Source: Dehalococcoidia bacterium (GTDB lineage: Bacteria; Chloroflexota; Dehalococcoidia; JAUSJJ01). From it: DNA of 7,112 nucleotides. Position 1 is the stretch's first letter, and each line of letters begins with the position of its first letter. Shown here piece by piece: positions 1 through 5,378 of this stretch. A program made the translations under genes and the position numbers. Below the pieces are notes generated by a model. The model was not told where the DNA came from. It ran no database searches and saw only the letters and a list, made by a program, of their open reading frames with translations. The DNA is taken from NCBI GenBank assembly GCA_030647705.1, contig JAUSJJ010000142.1, forward strand, positions 1 through 7,112, written 5' to 3'.

Positions 1-2
1 GA

Positions 3-608
3 TTTACGACAGTTGGGTCCGCAGGAGACAAAGTTGAGCTTACAAATGGGACGACATATGCACCCGATGACGCTAATCCTGCGCCGTTTCCAAACCCTTT
101 GCACACCGCAACACCAGTTGTTGGAGCGGCATGGACAACTACTGCTGCAATGATAACTCAGGTCAGAACTGACATGGGCATCGCATTTACATTCCTTAAG
201 GCTGACCCCAATCCGGGCGCACCGACTCAGGTTATGCCAACACAACTGGGCGGGCAGACACTCACCAGGGGCGTATATAAGACCGCCAGCAACGTTCTGC
301 TAACAACAGGGCCTCTGCATCTCGATGCACAGGGCGACCCGAATTCGGTCTTCATTTTCGTGATAGGTGGCACCCTTACCATCGGAGCCCCAAGCGGCGC
401 CATTATACTGGATAATCAGGCACAGGCTAAGAACGTCTATTTCGTGACGAGTGGCCTAACGATAATTGAAGCGGGCCAAATCGTCCATGGCAACATCTTC
501 GCTACGAGCCAAGTAAACGTGCTGGCCGGGGCTAACATAACGGGCAGGTTATGGGCACAATCGGATCAAGTTACCTTAATTGGTGATACTGTTACAAAAG
601 CCCCGTAA
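3..608 (+). CDS. Ice-binding family protein (DUF3494), 5'-truncated
   Basis: The frame is open from the window edge to a TAA stop, so the start and any signal peptide lie upstream. A TTG at 99 is in frame, but coding similarity continues before it (residues such as GTTYAPDDANPAP), so I do not take it as the start. The visible 201 residues match the DUF3494 beta-solenoid ice-binding/adhesion fold: LGGQTLTRGVYK, then LDAQGDPNSVFIF, then an ILDNQAQAKNVYF segment, and the closing GNIFATSQVNVLAGANITGRLWA stretch where regularly spaced small and Thr/Val residues form solenoid strands. Family members are secreted or surface attached; some bind ice, others serve adhesion, and the ice-binding face cannot be judged from sequence alone. 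The protein ends soon after the solenoid (VTKAP), so no C-terminal anchor is present; any anchor would have to be N-terminal. The family call is firm; activity on ice is inference. Confidence 0.88.
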   Translation, partial: FTTVGSAGDKVELTNGTTYAPDDANPAPFPNPLHTATPVVGAAWTTTAAMITQVRTDMGIAFTFLKADPNPGAPTQVMPTQLGGQTLTRGVYKTASNVLLTTGPLHLDAQGDPNSVFIFVIGGTLTIGAPSGAIILDNQAQAKNVYFVTSGLTIIEAGQIVHGNIFATSQVNVLAGANITGRLWAQSDQVTLIGDTVTKAP

Positions 609-622
609 GACATGAAAAGCAG

Positions 623-648
623 GCCTGGGGGATATATATCCCCCAGGC
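623..648 (+). terminator. Perfect 26-bp palindrome, possible terminator hairpin
   Basis: The 9-base arm GCCTGGGGG (623-631) is complementary to CCCCCAGGC (640-648). The central ATATATAT is itself self-complementary, so the whole element is a perfect palindrome. It starts 14 bases after the stop of the ice-binding gene and is the natural candidate for its transcription end. No T-run follows on the + strand, so it is not a canonical intrinsic terminator. On the - strand it is followed by a short T-run (TTTT), but no gene there needs one. A dyad binding site for a regulator of the next gene is the alternative. Confidence 0.5.
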
Positions 649-693
649 GAGGGAGTGGGTAGAATGAGGCAAACTCAATAAGAAAGGAACATC

Positions 694-882
694 ATGGCAG
701 CAAAGTTCGAAATATACAAGGACAAAGCAGGGGAGTTCCGATGGCGACTAACCCATACAAATGGACAGATCATTGCGGACTCGGGACAAGGCTATAAGGC
801 TAAGGAAGACGCAGTTAAGGGCATTAGCTCCCTCAAAGAGAATGTACCCAACGCGGTTGTCGAGGATAAGAACGCACAGTAG
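694..882 (+). CDS. YegP-like DUF1508 domain protein
   Basis: This 62-residue protein is a single DUF1508 (YegP) module. The diagnostic pattern is complete: KFEIYKDKAGEFRWRL, then NGQIIADSGQGYKAKEDAVKGISSLKENVPNAVVED. Many family members carry two tandem copies; this one carries one, at normal length. The domain is a small beta-beta-beta-alpha unit found widely in bacteria. Its biochemical function is unknown, and it is often annotated as a stress-associated hypothetical. The ATG is preceded by AGAAAGGAAC at a normal distance, which supports this start. There is no signal peptide or membrane segment, so it is probably cytoplasmic. It is the first of a run of small genes, with 27 bases to the next ATG. 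Family identification is confident; a role in stress is inference. Confidence 0.9.
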   Translation: MAAKFEIYKDKAGEFRWRLTHTNGQIIADSGQGYKAKEDAVKGISSLKENVPNAVVEDKNAQ

Positions 883-909
883 ACCATCACAAGGTTGCAG
901 GAGGTTTCT

Positions 910-1068
910 ATGGACACAAAGAGCATATCCATTAGTAGTGGGGTGGCCATCGGGATTCTTGCCATAGTTGCTGGCATGTTGGTCTTGTTCTGGTTTCAAG
1001 CCGCAAGATGGGTTCTTGGTATTTTCCTCGTTGTTTGGGGGGTATTGGCTATTATGAACAGAAAGTAA
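910..1068 (+). CDS. Small membrane protein, 52 aa
   Basis: A short reading frame starts at ATG 910 with a strong AGGAGG ribosome site at 899-904, and ends at TAA 1066-1068. The product is MDTKSISISSGVAIGIL..., with two hydrophobic stretches: about residues 11-29 (GVAIGILAIVAGMLVLFWF) and 34-49 (WVLGIFLVVWGVLAIM), joined by a short QAAR turn, and a polar NRK tail. The predicted form is a helical hairpin in the inner membrane. I recognise no named family; it resembles the many two-helix DUF-type small membrane proteins found beside YtxH and Lmo0937 genes. The gene lies 27 bases after the YegP-like gene and probably shares its transcript. The strong ribosome site and clean hydrophobic pattern argue that it is real despite its length. 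Confidence 0.72.
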   Translation: MDTKSISISSGVAIGILAIVAGMLVLFWFQAARWVLGIFLVVWGVLAIMNRK

Positions 1069-1088
1069 CGTCTATCATGTTGGAACAG

Positions 1089-1142
1089 TCCCCTAAAAGG
1101 GGAGCATCGAGTAGGCCAGGCCCTTGGAACCTTGGCCTCTAC
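1089..1142 (+). other. Two adjacent hairpins between small genes
   Basis: The first stem is TCCCC (1089-1093) with GGGGA (1099-1103) around a TAAAA loop. The second is GTA and GGCCA (1111-1118) with TGGCC and TAC (1133-1142), with a bulge, extended inward by GG/CC around a CCCTTGGAA loop. Neither has a T-run. They sit after the 52-residue gene and just before the ribosome site (AAGGAG, 1151-1156) of the next gene. They may trim or stabilise the transcript, or weakly separate two units. Pairing is seen in the sequence; function is inferred. Confidence 0.35.
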
Positions 1143-1166
1143 ACCATACCAAGGAGTTGACGAACA

Positions 1167-1439
1167 ATGAGTATTGAATGGTTCCGTGACTTGAGTATAA
1201 CCATCCTGTGTTTTGTGACCACGGCTGTGCTCATATTTACTGCAATACTAGTCTACCGTCTATATCGTACGCTAAAGTCCATATTGGTGCTGGTTAAGGA
1301 GGCATCGAAAATTGCTTATGATACCGTTAGCCTGGTGCAAGAGTGTATCAAGCCACTGCTTCCGATACTGGCAGTGATTCAAGGTATTAGCGGGGGATTC
1401 AAGGGCATCAGCAAAATGTTTAAAAAGGAAAGTAATTAA
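1167..1439 (+). CDS. Small membrane-anchored protein, DUF948-like, 90 aa
   Basis: The ATG is preceded by AAGGAG at ten bases. Residues about 8-32 form one transmembrane helix (SITILCFVTTAVLIFTAILVYRLYR). A long amphipathic helix follows (TLKSILVLVKEASKIAYDTVSLVQEC), then a hydrophobic IKPLLPILAVIQGI patch, a Gly-rich turn and a basic tail (FKGISKMFKKESN). An N-terminal helix followed by amphipathic segments resembles the DUF948/YtxG type of small envelope proteins that occur beside YtxH genes; the assignment is tentative. The stop TAA overlaps the AAGGAGG ribosome site of the next gene, so the three genes 1167-1900 look like one tightly coupled operon. The last 30 residues recur, slightly changed, as the C-terminal half of the next gene (see the repeat at 1347-1741). 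Confidence 0.75.
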   Translation: MSIEWFRDLSITILCFVTTAVLIFTAILVYRLYRTLKSILVLVKEASKIAYDTVSLVQECIKPLLPILAVIQGISGGFKGISKMFKKESN

Positions 1440-1741
1440 GGAGGAAGCAGTAATGAATAAGGATCATGCTAATGGTTTTGGCATCGGCTTATTCACCGGA
1501 GCAGTCATCGGTGGCGTTATCGCATTGCTCTATGCACCGAAGCCGATCAAGCTACTGCTTCCGATACTGGCAGTGATTCAAGGGATTCGCGGAGGGGGAT
1601 TCAAGGGCATCAGTAAAATATTCAAAAAAGAAAGTAATTAAGGAGGAAACAATAATGAATAAGGATCATGCTATAGGTTTTGGCCTCGGCTTACTCACCG
1701 GAGCAGTCATCGGTGGAGTTATCGCATTGCTATATGCACCG
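1347..1741 (+). repeat. Tandem duplication, two units of about 195 bp
   Basis: Unit 1 (1347-1539) and unit 2 (1546-1741) both run from ATCAAG through the tail of a DUF948-like gene, the stop, the AAGGAGG site, the ATG and the head of a YtxH gene to GCACCG. By eye there are about 15 substitutions and one 3-base insertion (a Gly codon) in unit 2, about 92% identity. Roughly half of the coding changes are silent. The 6 bases between the units, together with the adjoining ATCAAG, resemble the CAGTCGGGCAAG that follows unit 2. This suggests recombination at the short shared CAAG. Confidence 0.93.
1453..1641 (+). CDS. Chimeric YtxH-like / DUF948-like small protein, 62 aa
   Basis: Residues 1-29 (MNKDHANGFGIGLFTGAVIG... 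to YAP) match the start of the YtxH gene at 1655. Residues about 32-62 (IKLLLPILAVIQGI ... FKGISKIFKKESN) match the C-terminus of the gene at 1167. The gene is therefore a fusion made by tandem duplication: the head of the downstream gene joined to the tail of the upstream gene. It keeps its own AAGGAGG ribosome site (1438-1444), ATG and stop, copied with the duplicated block. The product would have one glycine-rich membrane helix (about 8-27), a second hydrophobic stretch (about 33-43) and a basic tail, but it lacks the charged helical region of YtxH proteins. The copies have diverged to about 92% identity and the frame is still open, so it may be expressed; function is unknown. Confidence 0.72.
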   Translation: MNKDHANGFGIGLFTGAVIGGVIALLYAPKPIKLLLPILAVIQGIRGGGFKGISKIFKKESN

Positions 1742-1900
1742 CAGTCGGGCAAGGAGACCAGACAGCAAATTAAGGATAAGGCCGCTAAAGTCGCGGACAC
1801 ACTCACAGAAGAGACCAGCGGAGTTATTGACACGGTTAAAGAGGCAGTATCCGAGGCAAACCGGAGGGGACAGGCGGCAGTCCATGCACTAAAGGGCTAG
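1655..1900 (+). CDS. YtxH domain-containing protein, 81 aa
   Basis: This is a typical YtxH protein. A Gly-rich N-terminal membrane helix (about residues 8-27, GFGLGLLTGAVIGGVIALLY) ends in the family motif APQSGKETR. A charged amphipathic helix follows, IKDKAAKVADTLTEE, then a second helical part to the C-terminus (VIDTVKEAVSEANRRG). Length and motif order are normal for the family, which is named for a Bacillus subtilis general-stress gene and is widespread in bacteria; its molecular role is not established. The gene follows the chimera with a stop/ribosome-site overlap (TAA 1639-1641, AAGGAGG 1640-1646, ATG eight bases on). It is presumably the intact parent of the chimera's N-terminal half. 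Confidence in the family is high. Confidence 0.92.
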   Translation: MNKDHAIGFGLGLLTGAVIGGVIALLYAPQSGKETRQQIKDKAAKVADTLTEETSGVIDTVKEAVSEANRRGQAAVHALKG

Positions 1901-1938
1901 AAAACCGTATCTGCGACCACTGAATCCCGGCAGATTAC

Positions 1939-2065
1939 GTGGCTCTGGTAAGGCTAAATCAGATATGGTAGGTGGTACGGCACCTACCACTCCCATCTAT
2001 CCTGGTGAGATGGATATCGCCATGAATATACGTGTAACCAACAGTATCCAATAACTCAGAGCCAC
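1939..2065 (+). ncRNA. Candidate structured RNA/leader in a 196-bp gap
   Basis: The gap 1901-2096 has no convincing gene but contains nested pairing. The outer arms GTGGCTCTG (1939-1947) and CAGAGCCAC (2057-2065) are perfect 9-base complements. Inside lies a perfect 9-bp hairpin, TGGTAGGTG (1966-1974) with CACCTACCA (1981-1989) around GTACGG. The block ends 31 bases before the permease start. It could be a cis-acting leader of the permease, a small RNA, or the inner hairpin could end the YtxH transcript (no T-run follows). I do not recognise a known riboswitch. A nine-codon frame (2071-2100, MNDSDKGGI) overlaps the TTG start of the permease. Confidence 0.4.
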
Positions 2066-2096
2066 TTAATATGAATGATAGCGATAAAGGCGGAAT

Positions 2097-3182
2097 TTGA
2101 CCTCAGTCAGCTCGGCAATCAAAAAGCATTGGCAGCTTATAACCTTTATCGTCTGCCTTCTCCTATTCATCTGGCTTATCGGGAAATTCATTAGCGTCGT
2201 TCTACCTTTCCTTATAGGTCTTGTCATCGCTTACCTCTTGTTGCCTATCATGCGCTGGCTGGAAAAGCGTCTGCCCGGTGGTAAAAAGCATCCTGGAGCC
2301 AAACGCATATCCATAATTATCGGCATCTATTTAATTGGTCTCATGCTAATAGCCGGCATTGTATTCTACATGATTACGATAGTCAACAGTACCGCCTCAC
2401 TCTTGTGGCAGAACCTACCGCAGTTAATTTCCGGTATTATGGCGCGGATCCAGGGCTGGATGGCGGCAATCCGGCTTGAAGTGCCGGCGTCTATGCTGCA
2501 GCAATATGATCAGACCATTAAAGATGGCAGTGTTATGGTGGTTAATGCATTGCGCAACGGGCTTGGCCTGGGGTTTTCTATGGCAGCAGCCAGCGTAAGC
2601 CTGATTCTCGGGTTTCTAGCCCTGCCCGTAGTAGTATTCTTCATGCTGAAGGACTGGGACAATCTCCGTGATGGTTTTTTTGGAATCATGCCTTCCTGGG
2701 CGAGTGATCACGTGAAGAACATAACCGGTATTCTAGAGCGGGTGATGGGACGTTATATTCGGGGGCAGATTATCATGAGCACCATCAAAGGTATTATGGT
2801 TTTCATTCTGCTGACCGTTCTGAGAATCGAGTTCATGCCGGCTCTGGCTGTGTGGGCAGTCTGGATGGATTTCATCCCGTATCTGGGTTTCTTGTTGAGT
2901 ATTCTTGCCGGTGTTCTTATTGCGTTGGCCACTGATCCCGCGAAAGTCGTCTGGCTTATTATTGGCTATGTAATCATTGAGCAGATAGAGAACAACGTGC
3001 TCGTGCCCCGGATCCAGGGTACCATGATGAAGATGAATCCCATTTTTATCATCCTCGTAATCGTCGTTGGTGCTTATCTGGCCGGTCTGGTGGGATTAAT
3101 TATCGCCGTACCGGTAGCGGCCGCGGTTATTGAGCTCTTGAAGTATTTCCGGCTCAGCGCCCGGCAGAAAGAAGCTGAGTGA
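2097..3182 (+). CDS. AI-2E family transporter (UPF0118/PerM-like)
   Basis: At 361 residues this has the usual family length. Start is TTG with AAAGGCGG a few bases upstream; no in-frame ATG fits better. Two helices lie at about 14-50, with the prolines of LPFLIGLVIAYLLLP, and a third at about 70-95. A mainly soluble segment (about 96-155) follows, then a helix ending in the family motif PVVVFFMLKDWD (about 177-188). Next come the signatures GRYIRGQ, DFIPYLG, and QIENNVLVPRIQGTMMKMNP, and a final Gly-rich helix pair ending GLIIAVPVAAAVIELLKYF. The family is named for the E. coli autoinducer-2 exporter TqsA, but members include Na+/H+ antiporter-like and unassigned permeases, so the substrate is not known here. 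It sits in the inner membrane with about eight helices. Family call is firm; quorum-signal transport is only a name-based possibility. Confidence 0.93.
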   Translation: MTSVSSAIKKHWQLITFIVCLLLFIWLIGKFISVVLPFLIGLVIAYLLLPIMRWLEKRLPGGKKHPGAKRISIIIGIYLIGLMLIAGIVFYMITIVNSTASLLWQNLPQLISGIMARIQGWMAAIRLEVPASMLQQYDQTIKDGSVMVVNALRNGLGLGFSMAAASVSLILGFLALPVVVFFMLKDWDNLRDGFFGIMPSWASDHVKNITGILERVMGRYIRGQIIMSTIKGIMVFILLTVLRIEFMPALAVWAVWMDFIPYLGFLLSILAGVLIALATDPAKVVWLIIGYVIIEQIENNVLVPRIQGTMMKMNPIFIILVIVVGAYLAGLVGLIIAVPVAAAVIELLKYFRLSARQKEAE

Positions 3183-3187
3183 CCATC

Positions 3188-3268
3188 ATGAATATATTAA
3201 GAATACTTGACGGAATGGCCCGCGTGACGGTGGCATTAGCTAGCTTTATCCGTCCACCAGGCCGCTGA
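3188..3268 (+). CDS. Doubtful 26-codon reading frame
   Basis: A short frame starts at ATG 3188, six bases after the permease stop, and reads MNILRILDGMARVTVALASFIRPPGR. There is no clear ribosome site, although re-initiation after the permease stop is possible. A moderately hydrophobic centre and Arg residues are compatible with a small amphipathic peptide, but the frame overlaps a hairpin (3217-3263), which may be the true content of this gap. I list it only because it is the only coding possibility between 3183 and 3334. Confidence 0.2.
   Translation: MNILRILDGMARVTVALASFIRPPGR
3217..3263 (+). other. Hairpin between permease and YihY genes
   Basis: The arms are GGCC plus GTGACGG (3217-3220, 3224-3230) and CCGTCCAC plus GGCC (3250-3257, 3260-3263), with one bulged C and a small internal loop. 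The 19-base loop contains the palindrome AGCTAGCT (3238-3245). No T-run follows. It may protect or end the permease transcript. Pairing is read from the sequence; the role is inference. Confidence 0.35.
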
Positions 3269-3334
3269 CGAATATTTCCACGTAACTTCAAAGACACTGA
3301 TTAATGTGATTGACAGGAAAAAAATTGAGACAGG

Positions 3335-4234
3335 GTGATGATTAATCAAATAAAACGCTTGAATACCAGGTTACAGAGAATAAAATACCGTCTGCTAAAA
3401 ATCCCTGCGGTGCAATTGATATCCCGCACCGCAGAGGGATCAAGCAATCACGATGCCCTGCAAAGAGCTGCCGGTGTAGCTTATTATGCAATTTTATCCA
3501 TATTTCCATTACTACTGGGACTTATTGCTCTTTTTGGCTTTATCTTACCTTCAGTAAATCTGCAAGATGAACTGCTGAGATTTGCCGGTAAAAATTTTCC
3601 CGGTGCCACCGATATCTTGAACCAAAATATTGTGAGTATTGTAAAACTACGGGGCGCTATGGGTTTGCTGAGCATAGTTGTCCTTTTTTGGGGCGCGAGT
3701 GCGCTGTTCAGTGCGATAAACCTGGCCATTAATCGCGCCTGGGATATTCGCCAGGACCGCCCTTTCTTCATTAGCAAAGTCAGAGAACTGGGCATGGCAT
3801 TAAGTGTGGGTATTCTATTCCTTCTCTCCCTGGTAGCGGGCGCCATCATTGCAATTTTGCGCGGAGTATTTGACTTACCTGCAGCAAAACTGATGATAGT
3901 AGACGTGGGTAGCAGGCTGGTAGCATTCCTGCTGATATTGGCCGTTTTCCTGTTACTCTATAAACTCATTCCGAACACCAGGACATACTGGCGTTATGTT
4001 TGGCCAGGAGCGCTCCTGGCCGCTATCCTCTTTGAAATCGCCAGGACTTCGTTTGTTTTCTACCTTGAGACCTTCGCTAATTACCAACTTATATATGGTT
4101 CTATCGCCTCTATTATTGCCCTACTCGTCTGGATATACTATTCGGCATTCATCATGATTCTGGGGGCAGCATTCACTTTCCAATATGGTCGCATGCGCTA
4201 CCCGGCGGCTACGTGGAGTGGCGCTGATAAATAA
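3335..4234 (+). CDS. YihY/virulence factor BrkB family membrane protein
   Basis: The protein has 299 residues, normal for the family. GTG 3335 and ATG 3338 are adjacent possible starts; the nearest Shine-Dalgarno-like bases are weak for either. The family landmarks are in order: AAGVAYYAILSIFPLLLGLIAL (first core helix, about 45-66), a loop with NRAWDIRQDRPFF (about 133-145), several helices, then LLYKLIPNTRTYWRYVWPGALLAA, and a final helix pair with IYGSIASIIALLVWIYYSAFIMILGAAF. It has six or so transmembrane helices in the inner membrane. The family was once called tRNA-processing ribonuclease BN in error; its actual function is unsettled, with transport or envelope roles proposed. The gene follows the AI-2E permease by 152 bases and is followed 21 bases later by a tiny membrane protein, likely on one transcript. 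Family identity is certain, activity is not. Confidence 0.93.
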   Translation: MMINQIKRLNTRLQRIKYRLLKIPAVQLISRTAEGSSNHDALQRAAGVAYYAILSIFPLLLGLIALFGFILPSVNLQDELLRFAGKNFPGATDILNQNIVSIVKLRGAMGLLSIVVLFWGASALFSAINLAINRAWDIRQDRPFFISKVRELGMALSVGILFLLSLVAGAIIAILRGVFDLPAAKLMIVDVGSRLVAFLLILAVFLLLYKLIPNTRTYWRYVWPGALLAAILFEIARTSFVFYLETFANYQLIYGSIASIIALLVWIYYSAFIMILGAAFTFQYGRMRYPAATWSGADK

Positions 4235-4255
4235 AATAAATAAAAGGAAGGCAAC

Positions 4256-4414
4256 ATGTCCATCTTATTAATTATTGGCATTATTCTCTTGATTTTGTGG
4301 ATACTGGGTCTAATTACTCACGTTGCTCTGGGATGGCTGATCCATCTGGCCCTTATTATCGCAGTTATTCTCATAATAATCTGGCTGCTGAAAGCAGTTC
4401 TCAGGCTATTTTAG
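4256..4414 (+). CDS. Lmo0937/DUF5670-like small membrane protein, 52 aa
   Basis: An AAGGAAGG ribosome site lies just before ATG 4256; the frame closes at TAG 4412-4414. The product is almost entirely hydrophobic: helix one at about residues 3-20 (ILLIIGIILLILWILGLI), a THVALGW turn, and helix two at about 28-45 (LIHLALIIAVILIIIWLL) with a basic KAVLRLF end. The order LLIL-W-LG, then G-LIHL-L-IA, is the pattern of the Lmo0937 family, named for a Listeria stress-regulon gene and common in environmental bacteria. Function is unknown. Its spacing of 21 bases from the YihY-like gene suggests co-transcription. It is too short for routine gene calls, but pattern and ribosome site make it convincing. 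Confidence 0.82.
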   Translation: MSILLIIGIILLILWILGLITHVALGWLIHLALIIAVILIIIWLLKAVLRLF

Positions 4415-4430
4415 CCATTCCAGCCGTTAA

Positions 4431-4513
4431 GTAAGTCTTTGCGTCTAAAGCCAGCCACCTTATTTTAGAAATGACGCTAAAGACCTAAAGTATCTCTTTA
4501 ATTCTATACTTAC
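4431..4513 (+). ncRNA. Candidate structured RNA element, 3' region or sRNA
   Basis: The 249-bp gap 4415-4663 carries no gene. Its first part pairs well: GTCTTTGCGTC (4435-4445) is complementary to GACGCTAAAGAC (4473-4484) over 11 pairs with one bulged base, and TAAA/TTTA can extend the stem inward. GTAAGT (4431-4436) also matches ACTTAC (4508-4513), as an overlapping outer or alternative pairing. No T-run follows, so this is not a standard terminator. It may be a 3' structure of the small membrane gene, a small RNA, or regulatory DNA. Confidence 0.35.
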
Positions 4514-4524
4514 AGATCCCTGTT

Positions 4525-4553
4525 TTGCTGAAACGAGCTGAGAAGAGTAAAAT
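4525..4553 (+). promoter_or_regulatory. Candidate sigma-70-type promoter for the lipoprotein gene
   Basis: TTGCTG (4525-4530) and TAAAAT (4548-4553) are 17 bases apart, close to consensus -35 and -10 boxes. Transcription would start near 4560, giving a leader of about 100 bases. A second -35-like box, TTGACA (4618-4623), has no good -10 box at the right distance and is less likely. A promoter here fits the long gap and the change of gene content. Confidence 0.45.
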
Positions 4554-4663
4554 ATAGTAGGGGGAATATAGGCTGTTTCCTGCGTAGTTTAATCGAAGGA
4601 GATTTCACACAAACCCCTTGACATTACCCGCGAGCTAAAGAATCCATAAAGGAGGTCGGAAAG

Positions 4664-5269
4664 GTGAAAAGTCTATCAGGTTCTCGGTTTTTCCAGGGAG
4701 ATTCGAGCGGGTCGGTGGCCCGCATCAGCAAGGCGCTTGTCGTCATGGGTCTCGTACTCCTGTTGGTAGCGGGCCTTGCGGGGTGCGTTTCGAAAGCCAG
4801 CAACGAGGTGTTGAAGACGGAAAACGCTGAGCTAAAGGCGAGAATTCCGACACTTGTCTACAAGTCCTACCAGAGCAACGAGTTGGGGGTGGATCTCTCC
4901 TATCCGGCCACCTGGGTTCGGCAAGATACACAACAGATCGTTCCCTTCTTTAAGTCCCCGGAGGGCATCGCAAATGTGGGGGTCACGAGGGAGATCCTGC
5001 CGCAAGCCATGACCACAGACGCTTACTTCGATGCTTTGAACCGGCAACTCCAGGCGCAGGGTTACATCCTGAGCAGTATGAGGCAGACGCAGGTGGGAAG
5101 CGACAGCGGACTCCAGGCGGTGTATCTGAATAAGGGGCTCACTCAGGTATTCGTCGTTGTAGCGAAAGGCACGACCGCCTGGTCGCTCATCCAAACCGCG
5201 AAGTCGGATGAATTCATAGACTGGGCGCACACCTTCAACGAGATCGCGCACAGTTTCAAAGTGCATTAG
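4664..5269 (+). CDS. Lipoprotein with PsbP/DUF1795-like domain
   Basis: GTG start with a strong AAAGGAGG site upstream. The N-terminus has a long polar lead, a hydrophobic stretch at about 24-38 and the lipobox LAGC with Cys41, so the mature protein is a lipid-anchored exported protein. If M28 were the start the signal would be unusually short and without basic residues, so the GTG is preferred. After the Cys comes a short heptad-like helix (NEVLKTENAELKARI), then a domain at about 66-201 beginning YKSYQSNELGVDLSYPATW, the typical opening of PsbP/DUF1795/DcrB-type folds, and ending FNEIAHSFKVH. Members are extracytoplasmic accessory or stress-related proteins without a defined enzyme activity. 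G+C-rich codon use looks higher here than in the preceding AT-richer genes, a possible sign of different origin. Lipoprotein status is confident, the domain name moderately so. Confidence 0.8.
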   Translation: MKSLSGSRFFQGDSSGSVARISKALVVMGLVLLLVAGLAGCVSKASNEVLKTENAELKARIPTLVYKSYQSNELGVDLSYPATWVRQDTQQIVPFFKSPEGIANVGVTREILPQAMTTDAYFDALNRQLQAQGYILSSMRQTQVGSDSGLQAVYLNKGLTQVFVVVAKGTTAWSLIQTAKSDEFIDWAHTFNEIAHSFKVH

Positions 5270-5300
5270 CGGGTAAGGTTATTGGTACCAAGAGTTTCTA

Positions 5301-5351
5301 TGGGTAAACAGACCTTCACTCCATAATCTAAGGTGAAGGGTTGATTACCCA
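5301..5351 (+). promoter_or_regulatory. Two-tier hairpin in the leader of the collagen-like gene
   Basis: The outer arms TGGGTAA (5301-5307) and TTACCCA (5345-5351) are perfect complements. The inner arms CCTTCAC (5313-5319) and GTGAAGG (5333-5339) are perfect too. They are separated by a symmetrical five-base internal loop (ACAGA/GTTGA), with a 13-base apical loop. The arm ACCCA (5347-5351) can instead pair with TGGGT (5356-5360), giving a mutually exclusive small hairpin close to the GGGGGG ribosome site (5366-5371) of ATG 5379. This could control translation of the collagen-like protein, or end the lipoprotein transcript. I recognise no known riboswitch class. Confidence 0.5.
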
Positions 5352-5378
5352 GTTATGGGTTAATTGGGGGGTAATAAT

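Noticed and set aside
748..999. Antisense frames over the YegP-like gene and its neighbour
   Set aside because: They overlap a well-recognised family protein and the 52-residue gene, lack ribosome sites, and show no domain features.
1453..1641. Calling the 62-residue gene a pseudogene
   Set aside because: It is a fusion rather than a decayed copy: ribosome site, start, frame and stop are intact, and the indel between copies is a multiple of three.
4618..4646. TTGACA as a -35 box for the lipoprotein gene
   Set aside because: No acceptable -10 box lies 16-18 bases downstream (AATCCA at 17); the pair at 4525/4548 is better.
4832..5266. A 144-codon - strand frame inside the lipoprotein gene
   Set aside because: It is a shadow of the G+C-rich lipoprotein frame, which has a lipobox, a strong ribosome site and a recognisable domain.
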